From contig NZ_JAPFQO010000011.1 of assembly GCF_026241195.1 (NCBI RefSeq), forward strand, positions 168,225 through 232,224: 64,000 nt of DNA, given 5' to 3'. The translations under genes and the position numbers were made by a program. Under the pieces are notes generated by a model that saw nothing but the letters and a program-made list of their open reading frames with translations, had not been told where the DNA came from and did not search any database. This document shows positions 1 to 7,572 of this stretch, piece after piece (within the stretch, counting starts at the first letter, position 1; the number at the start of each line of letters is the position of its first letter). The DNA comes from Pontibacter anaerobius. GTDB taxonomy: Bacteria; Bacteroidota; Bacteroidia; Cytophagales; Hymenobacteraceae.

Positions 1-344
1 GGCGCTGGTCAGCCAGGCTATAGCTTCTTTTTCTGAAGCCGCGCAACTCATCCAGGTCAGCTGAGATAGAGGCAATCTGCGACTCAAGCGAATCATTTTC
101 CAGGCCCATGGCAGACAGTTCCTGGCTCTGACGCTCAAAATCAGCCTTCAGTGCCTCGTATACCTTAATCTGGTTCTCCAGTTCACTGTTCTTTACCTTA
201 ATAATCTCGGCCTGCTCTTCTGTTTTTTCCTTTTTCTGATAATTCATGTAGATCAGAATGCCATTGATGCTGATAAGCACAACCAGGAGGCCTCCAATTA
301 AAAGCTTGCGGTTACTACGATTCTCAGGAGTGTTTGTAGACATA
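1..344 (-). CDS. Membrane-anchored coiled-coil protein, N-terminal part (truncated by window edge)
   Basis: A reading frame starts with ATG at 344 (complement) and runs off the window after about 114 codons. The visible protein has a short polar N-terminus, one hydrophobic segment at about residues 14-32 and then a charged helical stretch rich in Glu, Lys and Gln (about residues 33-114) that looks like a coiled coil. This is a single-pass membrane protein with its helical part on the far side. I do not recognise a family. It is divergent from the methyltransferase gene starting at 454, and the 109-base gap probably holds both promoters. Confidence 0.7.
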
Positions 345-426
345 TATTAAATGTTTGATTACCCAATGTTATAGGTTAGTTTTATGACATACACTAAAAT
401 CAGACTTAGTGCAAAAGTCAAATATA

Positions 427-434
427 TAAATTTG
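427..434 (+). promoter_or_regulatory. -7 promoter element for the TPMT-like gene
   Basis: TAAATTTG matches the Bacteroidota -7 consensus TAnnTTTG and lies 19 bases before the ATG at 454. No clear -33 TTTG is visible. Confidence 0.45.
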
Positions 435-453
435 GTTTTATAATTGAAGCAAG

Positions 454-1053
454 ATGAACCAAGATTTTAATGCAGCTTATTGGCAGCAGCGCTACCGGCA
501 GAACCAGACTGGCTGGGACGTTGGAGGTATAACGCCGCCGCTGAAAGAATATTTTGACCACCTGAAAAACAAAGATCTGCGGATTTTGATTCCGGGGTGC
601 GGCAATGCCTATGAGGCTGAATACCTGCATAAAAATGGTTTTAAGGCTGTTTATGTGGCAGACGTGGCTGAGGCGCCGCTACAGAATTTCCTGGGCCGCG
701 TTCCGGATTTTCCGCAGGACCATTTGTTGCGGCAGGATTTTTTCTCGTTGCAAGGGCCTTTCGACCTGATGGTGGAGCAGACTTTTTTCTGTGCCCTCAA
801 CCCGCAGCTGCGTGCTGCTTATGCCCTTAAATGCCACGAACTGCTGCAGCCAGAAGGCAAACTGATGGGCTTGTTGTTTGATACTACTTTTGAAAAAGCG
901 GGCCCTCCGTTTGGCGGTGACCGCGAAGAGTACAAGATATACTTTGCGCCATACTTTGATTTTATACACTTCGAAACGGCTTATAACTCCATTCCTCCCC
1001 GGCAGGGTAAGGAGCTTTTTATGTTGCTGCAGGCGAAGCAAATCCAAGTATAA
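454..1053 (+). CDS. TPMT-family SAM-dependent methyltransferase
   Basis: The 199-residue protein has the thiopurine S-methyltransferase fold. It begins with a WxxRY-like aromatic N-terminus (YWQQRYRQNQTGWD, residues 9-22) and the TPP motif. The SAM-binding glycine loop ILIPGCG lies at 44-50, with the acidic end of strand 2 at Asp70. Bacterial relatives methylate thiols, selenium or tellurium species, or halides; the substrate here cannot be read from sequence. A terminal-domain pattern PPFGGDREEY (about 150-159) is typical of the family. It is monocistronic between divergent and co-directional neighbours. Confidence 0.85.
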   Translation: MNQDFNAAYWQQRYRQNQTGWDVGGITPPLKEYFDHLKNKDLRILIPGCGNAYEAEYLHKNGFKAVYVADVAEAPLQNFLGRVPDFPQDHLLRQDFFSLQGPFDLMVEQTFFCALNPQLRAAYALKCHELLQPEGKLMGLLFDTTFEKAGPPFGGDREEYKIYFAPYFDFIHFETAYNSIPPRQGKELFMLLQAKQIQV

Positions 1054-1212
1054 ATAATACTTTAAAGTATGGTTGATTCAGGTCATGCCGCAATTTGCCG
1101 AATCATAACCTGTGGCAGGAAATAGTTTAGGAGCTTACTTAACAAACAACTATCCTGTAACCCGAATTAACGCTCTGAGTCTTAAACTCTCCAACTCTTT
1201 AACTTTTCTAAC

Positions 1213-1220
1213 TACCTTTG
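1213..1220 (+). promoter_or_regulatory. -7 promoter element for kdsA
   Basis: TACCTTTG is an exact TAnnTTTG match 36 bases upstream of the kdsA ATG at 1257. No convincing -33 element is visible. Confidence 0.5.
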
Positions 1221-1256
1221 TAGTGCCGGAAAGGCGAGTATAAAAGTATAAAACCT

Positions 1257-2066
1257 ATGTTAGAGATACCTAAATTAAAACATACAGATAGTGGCAACTT
1301 CTTTCTGATGGCCGGTCCGTGCGCCATAGAAGGCGAGGAGATGGCAATGGAGATTGCAGAACGCATTAAAACGATCACAGATAAGCTGCAGATTCCGTGG
1401 ATCTTTAAGGGCTCTTACCGCAAGGCCAACCGCTCACGCCTGGATTCTTTTTGCGGCATCGGCGACGAGAAGGCGCTACGCATATTGGAGAAGGTGGGGA
1501 AGGAGTTTGATGTGCCAACCGTTACAGACATACATGAAAGTGGAGAGGCTGCCATGGCCGCCGAGTACGTGGATGTACTGCAAATCCCGGCTTTCCTGTG
1601 CCGCCAAACTGACCTGCTGGTGGCAGCCGCTAACACAGGCAAAGTCGTAAATATCAAGAAGGGGCAGTTTCTGTCGGGTGAGGCGATGCGCTTTGCCGTG
1701 GATAAGGTGCGGGAGTCTGGCAATGATAAAGTTATACTTACGGACCGTGGCAACAGTTTCGGCTACTCTGACCTGGTGGTGGATTTCCGTAACATACCGG
1801 CCATGCAGGCCACAGGTGCCCCGGTGGTGATGGATATTACTCACTCGCTGCAGCAGCCAAACCAAAGCTCTGGGGTAACGGGCGGCAAGCCAGCCCTGAT
1901 TGAGACGATTGCCAAAGCGGCCATTGCCGTAGGGGTAGATGGGTTGTTTATCGAGACGCACCCGCAGCCAAGTATTGCAAAGTCTGACGGGGCCAATATG
2001 CTGCCATTAGATCAGCTGGAGGTGTTGCTGCAAAAGCTTGTCCGTATTCGCCAGGCGGTTCAATAG
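1257..2066 (+). CDS. kdsA: 3-deoxy-8-phosphooctulonate synthase (KDO-8-P synthase)
   Basis: The 269-residue cytosolic enzyme condenses phosphoenolpyruvate with arabinose-5-phosphate to KDO-8-phosphate, the first committed step to the lipopolysaccharide inner-core sugar KDO. Family motifs are clear: AGPCAIEGEE (19-28), the phosphate/PEP-binding FKGSYRKANRSR and the DRGNSFGYSDLVVDFR region. Cys22 in GPCAIE corresponds to the metal-ligand Cys of the metal-dependent class (as in Aquifex), rather than the Asn of the E. coli type, so this is probably a metal-dependent enzyme. Full family length. It points toward, and is separated by a large inverted repeat from, the methyltransferase gene on the other strand. 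Confidence 0.97.
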   Translation: MLEIPKLKHTDSGNFFLMAGPCAIEGEEMAMEIAERIKTITDKLQIPWIFKGSYRKANRSRLDSFCGIGDEKALRILEKVGKEFDVPTVTDIHESGEAAMAAEYVDVLQIPAFLCRQTDLLVAAANTGKVVNIKKGQFLSGEAMRFAVDKVRESGNDKVILTDRGNSFGYSDLVVDFRNIPAMQATGAPVVMDITHSLQQPNQSSGVTGGKPALIETIAKAAIAVGVDGLFIETHPQPSIAKSDGANMLPLDQLEVLLQKLVRIRQAVQ

Positions 2067-2075
2067 GGTAAATCA

Positions 2076-2149
2076 CGTAACACGTATCAAGTATCAAGAC
2101 TTCATATAAACTATATTCTTTGAAATCGTGCTACTTGATACGTGTTACG
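2076..2149. repeat. 18-bp interrupted palindrome between convergent genes
   Basis: Arms 2076-2093 and 2132-2149 are perfect reverse complements over 18 bases, separated by 38 bases. The arms contain no T-run typical of an intrinsic terminator. The position between convergent genes suggests a transcription-end structure, but the shape would also fit a dispersed palindromic intergenic repeat. Confidence 0.6.
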
Positions 2150-2156
2150 AGATACG

Positions 2157-2945
2157 CTAAAAGTATAGCGTAAAATGTTCCTTCGGCTGCTGCGGCCGGA
2201 AGAATACCAGCCCTACAAAGTATAAATCAACCGTCTGGCGTACCTGTGGGTGGCGTTTTACTTCCTGCCAGGCCCGCTTCATCTCTGCAGACCAGTAAAT
2301 ATCATCCAGCACGAGCACGGTGTTTTCGTGGCTTTTGGCAAGGCAGCTTTCAAAGTAGCGCAGGGTGGGCTCGTAGCGGTGGTTGCCATCCAGGAAGGCA
2401 AAATCCAGCTTCTCCAGTTGCTGCAGGTGACGGTGCAATGTTTCATCCAGATTGCCTTCAATTAATTCGATGTTGCTGTACCTTTGCTTCCTAAAGTTTT
2501 CTCGGGCAACCCCGGCAATATTAGGGCATCCCTCAAAAGTATAAATCTTGCCTTTCTTGCGAGCCTCTGCCAGGTAAGAGGTAGTCAAACCGAGGGAGGT
2601 GCCCAGCTCTACAATGGTTTCTGGCTGAAAGTGGTTGACCAGCCTGAAGAGCAGTTGCCCATACTTGGCAGGCTTGGCCGATGTGCGGGCAATGTCTTTT
2701 ACCGTTCTTGTTCTCTGGTTTATACTTCTGGAGCCGGCCCCGAAATCGGTTACCTGCAGCTGTTGCTCGTCGTGGAGTAGTTCCTCGCGCAGCGCCTCCA
2801 CACTGTCGTAAGCCGGGAAGTGGCCCGTGTGGTGCAGCACGTTGTGGTACAGGTCGAAAATAAAAGGGGAGTGGACACCATGCAGCTTATAGGCGCGCAT
2901 TCGGTACAGCAGGTAATCAGCAGCTAAACGGAGGTATGACAACAC
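2157..2945 (-). CDS. Class I SAM-dependent methyltransferase (methyltransferase-24-like)
   Basis: The 262-residue protein has a Rossmann methyltransferase core: SAM loop VELGTSLGL at 112-120, the acidic strand end in IYTFEG (about 134-139), and FLDGNHRYEPT at 184-194, a hallmark of the O-methyltransferase-like class I group. The N-terminal ~100 residues are a conserved HGVHSPFIF-bearing extension seen in Bacteroidota homologues. The substrate is unknown. It is convergent with kdsA and about 65 bases upstream of apaG's 3' end. Confidence 0.8.
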   Translation of the reverse strand: MLSYLRLAADYLLYRMRAYKLHGVHSPFIFDLYHNVLHHTGHFPAYDSVEALREELLHDEQQLQVTDFGAGSRSINQRTRTVKDIARTSAKPAKYGQLLFRLVNHFQPETIVELGTSLGLTTSYLAEARKKGKIYTFEGCPNIAGVARENFRKQRYSNIELIEGNLDETLHRHLQQLEKLDFAFLDGNHRYEPTLRYFESCLAKSHENTVLVLDDIYWSAEMKRAWQEVKRHPQVRQTVDLYFVGLVFFRPQQPKEHFTLYF

Positions 2946-3010
2946 AAGGGCTAAAGTTGGAGGCTGGGCACAAAGTATAAATGAGTAGTTTTAACTCGTG
3001 CCGGTGGCTG

Positions 3011-3397
3011 TTAATTGAGTTTATAGGGTACAACAAGCGTGAACTCCGGAATGGTTACGTCAAACTGGCGGCCGTCTACCATGCGCTCCATCAGGTAAGT
3101 GCCGCGCATTTTGCCGATGCCGGTCTTCAGGTTGCAGCCTGAAACATACTCGTGCATCTCGCCCGGCTCCAGGGTAGGCTGCTGGCCCACCACACCCTCA
3201 CCCTCCACCTCGCGCATCTGGCCGGTGGCATCGTGTATGTACCAATGGCGGCGGAGCAGTTTTACCGTAAACTCGCTGTTGTTTTCTATTTTTATCCTGT
3301 AGGCAAAAACAAAGTGCTGCTGTACCGGGCTGGAGTAGTCCGGTAAGTAGTTGGTAGTAACACTAACTTTTACACCTTCCGTTGTTTTTGTATCCAT
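3011..3397 (-). CDS. apaG: ApaG domain protein
   Basis: The 128-residue protein is a single ApaG (fibronectin-III-like beta) domain of normal length. Conserved pieces are FAYRIKIEN, LLRRHWYIHDATG, EVEGEGVVGQQP, L.PGE...Y.SG and the C-terminal M.GTY.M. ApaG was linked to cobalt/magnesium resistance in Salmonella; the same fold occurs in some F-box proteins. Its biochemical role is not settled. It lies alone on the minus strand, divergent from ung with a 91-base gap. Confidence 0.93.
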   Translation of the reverse strand: MDTKTTEGVKVSVTTNYLPDYSSPVQQHFVFAYRIKIENNSEFTVKLLRRHWYIHDATGQMREVEGEGVVGQQPTLEPGEMHEYVSGCNLKTGIGKMRGTYLMERMVDGRQFDVTIPEFTLVVPYKLN

Positions 3398-3488
3398 GTT
3401 CCAGAGTTTTTTGTATACTTAGAAACCATTGCGGCTGCTGCGCATGCTGTAGCTTCTGTTAATCTAACCCATCAAGCCAAACTAACTC

Positions 3489-4151
3489 ATGCATGTAAAG
3501 ATAGAAGAAAGCTGGCAAAATATCTTACAAGATGAATTTGAAAAACCATACTTTAATGAGTTGGTTTCATTTGTAAAAGACGAATACACGAGCCAAAAAG
3601 TTTATCCACCAGGGAACCAGATTTTTAGCGCCTTCGAGATGTGCCCTTTTGATAAGGTGGAGGTTGTAATTCTTGGCCAGGACCCATACCACGGACCAAA
3701 CCAGGCTAATGGCCTCGCTTTCTCAGTAAGTGACAAGGTGCGCACGCCGCCCTCACTGCTTAATATTTTTAAAGAGATCAAAAGTGACCTGGGCAAGGAT
3801 TTACCACCTACCGGTAACCTGGAGCGCTGGGCCAAGCAGGGGGTGCTGCTGCTGAATGCTACCCTGACGGTACGTGCCGGCGATGCAGGGTCTCACCAGA
3901 AAAAAGGGTGGGAGGAGTTTACTGATGCCGTGGTACAGAAGGTGAACGACCTCAAGGAGAACGTGGTGTTTATGCTGTGGGGTGCCTATGCCCAGAAAAA
4001 AGGAGCTTTTATTGATGAGCGTAAGCATTTGGTGCTAAAAGCTGCTCATCCATCCCCCTTCGCCGCTGACCGTGGCTTCTTCGGCAGCCGCCACTTCAGT
4101 AAAGCCAATGCCTACCTGCAGGAACATGGCAAAAAGCCAATTGATTGGTAA
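3489..4151 (+). CDS. ung: Uracil-DNA glycosylase, family 1
   Basis: The 220-residue enzyme removes uracil from DNA in base-excision repair. The catalytic water-activating loop GQDPYHGP lies at 63-70 with Asp65. The minor-groove/leucine loop HPSPFAADRGFFGSRHF and the uracil-binding LLLNATLTV region are intact. Length is typical of bacterial Ung. A strong hairpin terminator follows the stop codon. Confidence 0.97.
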   Translation: MHVKIEESWQNILQDEFEKPYFNELVSFVKDEYTSQKVYPPGNQIFSAFEMCPFDKVEVVILGQDPYHGPNQANGLAFSVSDKVRTPPSLLNIFKEIKSDLGKDLPPTGNLERWAKQGVLLLNATLTVRAGDAGSHQKKGWEEFTDAVVQKVNDLKENVVFMLWGAYAQKKGAFIDERKHLVLKAAHPSPFAADRGFFGSRHFSKANAYLQEHGKKPIDW

Positions 4152-4175
4152 AAGCCTTAAAAGTACAAATCATTC

Positions 4176-4209
4176 ACATCTCCCCACCTGGTTTAAGGTG
4201 GGGAGATGT
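4176..4209. terminator. Bidirectional terminator hairpin after ung
   Basis: Perfect 14-bp stem (4176-4189 with 4196-4209) and a 6-base loop lie between convergent ung and the 514-residue protein. The stem core is GC-rich (CTCCCCACC). T-runs are weak. Confidence 0.75.
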
Positions 4210-4221
4210 TGTTTGGAAGCG

Positions 4222-5766
4222 TTACTTTAGCTGTTTAAACTTCTGCTGCATCACCTGCTGCACTGATTGGTGGTTGATTTTGCTGTCCAGCCAGGAGATG
4301 ATGTCCAGGTACTGGAACGGGCGCCTGTAAAGCGGGTTATCTGATATCTGGAGTAGCTTTTCTTTAAGGGCTACAAAGGCCGATTTCAGCTCCAGAGGTT
4401 TAATGTCGGGGAGGTTGCGCAGGAACTCGCAGATAGCCACCTGCATTGGCTGCCGGTCATTCATCTTACCCAGAAAATGATATACTGACTTAATCTGGTA
4501 CTCCAGCAGCTCGTCTTTTCCAGCCTCGTAATGCGCTATCAGGTTCAGGATTCGCGCGAAGCATTGTATATCCTCCCGTAAACTTACATCCTTGTACTGT
4601 ATGATCTTCTGCAAGTATAAAATGGTGCTGTTGTAATCGCCGCTGCCAAAGTATAAAGAGGCTATCTTATAATAGAAAATAAGCTGGCGATGGGGGTCTA
4701 GCTGCTGCTGGAATACGTTTAGGTTGCGCCTGATCTCCGGTACTATCTTCAGCCCCTCGGTAAAGCGGCCTTCCATGTAATAGGCATTGATGCGATTGGT
4801 GTAGATGTAGAGAAACAGCAGCATCTCAATGTTAGGGTTGCTGCGTCTGTTGTTGTCTCCGGCAAAGTCCTCCAGCTTTTTCAGGGCCTCCTTAAACTTG
4901 CTGTAGTACAACATGCTGTGGAGCGCCAGTAGCAGGTTATGCAGCCCCTTGATGTAGTTGGTTGTTTGCTGCTGCTTCATCTGTGGCTCATCTTCAAACA
5001 GGTCTACCCACTTTTGCGCATAGCGGTAGCAGGCTTTAAAATCCTGCAGGATGTAATGGTACCAAACATGCGACTGGTAGAAGGACAGCTTTTCATTAAA
5101 ATTGGCCTCTTTGGGGCTCAGCGTTGGCACGTTTGCTTTGAAAAAGGCTTTCAGCTGATCGCGGTCGTCCTGTGTACGGGCGTGCCCCATTTTTATGTAT
5201 AGGCCGTATAGCCGCAGCGCCAGGTCGGAGTTGTGGTGAATTCTGCCCAGGTGGCCCAGTAGATTGTTTGTTTCTTCGGTCAGGGCTTCAGCTCGGCCCT
5301 CCAGGCTACGGGTAATGTACTGCTGCTCAATCTGCTTCTCGAAAGTATGAGCAGTTAAGGCAACGTGCAGGTGGGCGTTCTGCTGTGCCGCCACCTTTAC
5401 CTTCTCCAGCATTTTAAGGCTCTGCTGGTACAAGCCCTTGTTGTAAAGCACCCGGGCGTAATCCAGTTGCTCGTGCAACTGAATGTCGGCGTTCTGGTTG
5501 GCGTGGTAGAGGCGCAGGCTGGCCAGCAGCTGCTTGTACAGGTTGGCCTTCTGGTTCGCCAACTGTACCTTCTTTATGCTGGGCACCATTTGCAGTACCC
5601 GCTCCTCGTCATAGGCCGACATAGCATCCAGCGCATCGAAAAGCTGCAGGAATTTAATGTCGCCACTAGATCCCTGCCGGGTTGCAAACAGCCGGAAATG
5701 CCGCTTCTCCGAACGAGCTAGCGATTTTATCAACTGAAATACAGTATCCTGAGAAGGGTTAGGCAT
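4222..5766 (-). CDS. Hypothetical all-helical repeat protein (TPR-like)
   Basis: The 514-residue protein has no signal peptide or membrane segment. It is built of amphipathic helices with repeated patterns such as ALYNKGLYQQSLKMLEKVKV-type pairs (about 108-130), FKEALKKLEDFAG and LYFGSGDYNSTILYLQKII, which look like diverged TPR units. I recognise no catalytic motif. Helical-repeat proteins of this kind usually mediate protein contacts, but that is inference. It stands alone, with a terminator at its 3' end and a 400-base non-coding region upstream. Confidence 0.75.
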   Translation of the reverse strand: MPNPSQDTVFQLIKSLARSEKRHFRLFATRQGSSGDIKFLQLFDALDAMSAYDEERVLQMVPSIKKVQLANQKANLYKQLLASLRLYHANQNADIQLHEQLDYARVLYNKGLYQQSLKMLEKVKVAAQQNAHLHVALTAHTFEKQIEQQYITRSLEGRAEALTEETNNLLGHLGRIHHNSDLALRLYGLYIKMGHARTQDDRDQLKAFFKANVPTLSPKEANFNEKLSFYQSHVWYHYILQDFKACYRYAQKWVDLFEDEPQMKQQQTTNYIKGLHNLLLALHSMLYYSKFKEALKKLEDFAGDNNRRSNPNIEMLLFLYIYTNRINAYYMEGRFTEGLKIVPEIRRNLNVFQQQLDPHRQLIFYYKIASLYFGSGDYNSTILYLQKIIQYKDVSLREDIQCFARILNLIAHYEAGKDELLEYQIKSVYHFLGKMNDRQPMQVAICEFLRNLPDIKPLELKSAFVALKEKLLQISDNPLYRRPFQYLDIISWLDSKINHQSVQQVMQQKFKQLK

Positions 5767-6022
5767 TGTAACGGGTGTTGGTTTATGTTGTTGATAGTCA
5801 GTGAAGTATATTGTTGTTGGCGCTGTTTAGAAATAGTAGCATCTCCAACATTTAATTTTCAGTGTCCTGAAAAAAGCTGCTATTTAGCAACAGGTTCAGG
5901 AGTAAAGATAGGCTGAAATATTTAAAAGGTATCTTCAGCATTGGTTCTGAAACACCTGGGGAGCGGCGTAAGGAACAGAAAGCCTTAAGCTGCAGATTAT
6001 TACCTCAGCCTGAACCTTCCGG
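5767..6022. other. Intergenic region without a recognised gene
   Basis: No open frame with coding character was seen on either strand. It must hold the promoter of the minus-strand gene ending upstream at 5766; an AAGTATA-type motif lies at about 5804-5810. Confidence 0.5.
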
Positions 6023-6056
6023 TTTTGCATCTGAAAAGATAAAGATAATAGTTTTG
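6023..6056 (+). promoter_or_regulatory. Orphan promoter, -33 TTTTG and -7 TAGTTTTG
   Basis: TTTTG (6023-6027), a 21-base spacer and TAGTTTTG (6049-6056) match the Bacteroidota consensus closely, but no open reading frame follows on this strand before a terminator-like hairpin. Confidence 0.5.
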
Positions 6057-6061
6057 ATTAG

Positions 6062-6174
6062 TTTTTAATTCCAGATTAATTAAGCTGCATGCTGCTGGGA
6101 TGTAGTTTTCTGACTTTGTGTAACCTTGTTACACTAAAAAGCCGCTGATATGGGTTTCAGCGGCTTCTTTTTTA
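6062..6174 (+). ncRNA. Candidate intergenic small RNA
   Basis: About 6 bases after the orphan promoter a transcript of roughly 110 bases would begin. It would contain a perfect 7-bp hairpin (GTGTAAC/GTTACAC, 6118-6134, loop CTT) and end in a 10-bp GC-rich hairpin (6139-6166) followed by a T-run (6168-6174). There is no coding frame. The caveat is that the last hairpin can equally serve as terminator for the convergent gene at 6172-6942. Confidence 0.3.
6139..6166. terminator. Terminator hairpin
   Basis: Arms AAGCCGCTGA (6139-6148) and TCAGCGGCTT (6157-6166), 8-base loop, T-run 6168-6174 on the plus strand and A-run 6136-6140 before it, so it can act in both directions. Confidence 0.8.
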
Positions 6175-6942
6175 TTGCCAGCGTGTGTTGCTGAAGTTCT
6201 CCGGGTCAAACCATTTGCTGTCGGTGCTCTTCGGAAAGCTGATGTTGAAGTACTCCTCTCGAAGTGTGGTTGCTCCGTCTGTTTTAAAAACGATCTCGGT
6301 GGCTACCCAATTCTTCTCTATGAACTGATAGTTGTTCATCTCCACATCGCGTACACTGCCTTTGCTATTGGTGACCACACGCAGTACGTACAAGCGCTCC
6401 TTATCCACCCAAAACTGAGGGCTGTTTACATCCTCTGGGTTACTGGCGCCAACCACTACGGCTTTGCGGCCCTGCCAGTCGGTTTCGTATACTTTGTTCA
6501 GATCGAAATTCAGGGTATTGAGCTTGGCAATGGTTTCCTCCGGTTTCAGGAAGTAGATATCAAAAGAAAGCAGCACTAGCGGGTGCACCTGCGGCATTTT
6601 GCCAGCCAATTTTCCCTCCTGAAAACGATATACCGTGTCCTGGGCAAACACAGCTCCGTTGCCACTCTCAAAGCCGTCGAAACGGATATGCAGCAAACCC
6701 GGTTGGCTGTACAGTTCCTGCCATACTTCCTCCTTGCTTACCTGCCCGTTCTCGTAAAAGATTGCGCGTTGCTCAAACTGAAAGTTAGGATACCACTTGC
6801 CTTCCCAACGCTTGTACATGGCTTTTACAATTTCAGAGCCGTTTTTATACTTTGCCTTGGGTGCCATCGCATAACCTAAACAGGGGAGAAGTGTGAGGCA
6901 AAGCAGCAGCAGACCGCCGCGGTTAATGAATTGATTTTTCAT
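6172..6942 (-). CDS. Secreted LolA-like outer-membrane lipoprotein carrier/sorting-like protein
   Basis: The 256-residue protein starts with a signal peptide (basic residues to about 8, hydrophobic 10-22). The mature part resembles the LolA/LolB-like half-barrel family: early amphipathic motif FEQRAIFYENGQVSKEEVW, mid-region WQGRKAVVVGA and FWVDKERLYVLRVV, then an antiparallel series ending near the C-terminus. Such Bacteroidota proteins are annotated as outer-membrane lipoprotein-sorting-like but are usually not the essential LolA. It is probably periplasmic and its ligand is unknown. The stop codon overlaps the terminator T-run. Confidence 0.65.
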   Translation of the reverse strand: MKNQFINRGGLLLLCLTLLPCLGYAMAPKAKYKNGSEIVKAMYKRWEGKWYPNFQFEQRAIFYENGQVSKEEVWQELYSQPGLLHIRFDGFESGNGAVFAQDTVYRFQEGKLAGKMPQVHPLVLLSFDIYFLKPEETIAKLNTLNFDLNKVYETDWQGRKAVVVGASNPEDVNSPQFWVDKERLYVLRVVTNSKGSVRDVEMNNYQFIEKNWVATEIVFKTDGATTLREEYFNISFPKSTDSKWFDPENFSNTRWQ

Positions 6943-7061
6943 AGTTTTTAGATGTGATTTTGTGGCGCTAAATTACGAAAATACTTACATGCCGCGCCAT
7001 ACTTTTAGTGCCAGTTATACTTGAGTTTTTTGTACCTTCATACTTGTAAACTATAGATGAT

Positions 7062-7403
7062 ATGCTGACGATATACCACAACAACCGTTGCAGTAAAAGC
7101 CGCCAGACACTGGATTTGATAAATCAGGCAGGGCAGGAGGTAGAGGTAGTGGAGTACCTGAAAACACCGCCTACTGCCGAAGAGCTGCGCGACATCCTGC
7201 AGAAGCTGCACATGAAACCTGAGCAATTGCTCCGCAAAGGGGAAACAATCTACAAAGAGAAGTATAAAGGCAAAGCGCTATCCGACGATGAGTGGATAAA
7301 AGCCATGGTGGAGAACCCAGTTCTGATCGAGCGCCCGATTGTGGTGAAGGATAACAAAGCCGTGCTGGGCCGCCCGCCGGAGAAGGTGCAGGAGTTGCTG
7401 TAG
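7062..7403 (+). CDS. arsC: ArsC/Spx-family arsenate reductase (glutaredoxin type)
   Basis: The 113-residue thioredoxin-fold protein has the family motif NNRCSKSR with Cys10 as the nucleophile, and the later arginine region IERPIVV (about 90-96) that binds oxyanion. Motif and length fit the glutaredoxin-coupled ArsC/YffB group. No arsR, arsB or other arsenic gene is nearby, so a general thiol-reductase or YfgD-like role cannot be excluded. A long terminator follows. Confidence 0.85.
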   Translation: MLTIYHNNRCSKSRQTLDLINQAGQEVEVVEYLKTPPTAEELRDILQKLHMKPEQLLRKGETIYKEKYKGKALSDDEWIKAMVENPVLIERPIVVKDNKAVLGRPPEKVQELL

Positions 7404-7499
7404 GGGCGCTGTATTAGAGCAAGCTATACTTCAGGGGGTGGGACAAGTACAGTGATGCCGTAGATTTTCTAATTCTACTCAGCTCATATTAAATTAGTC

Positions 7500-7563
7500 T
7501 CAAAAGTATATAAACAGGAAGAGCAGCCCATTTGAGCTGCTCTTCCTGTTTATATACTTTTGA
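7500..7563. terminator. Long bidirectional terminator with AAGTATA/TATACTT base
   Basis: Perfect 28-bp stem: arms 7500-7527 and 7536-7563, loop of 8 bases. The outer part carries AAGTATA in the left arm and TATACTT in the right arm. It separates convergent arsC and murA. Confidence 0.9.
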
Positions 7564-7572
7564 AGGTATACT

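Noticed and set aside
7062..7403. arsC as part of an arsenic-resistance operon
   Set aside because: No arsR, arsB/acr3 or arsM neighbour; treated as a lone ArsC-like protein.
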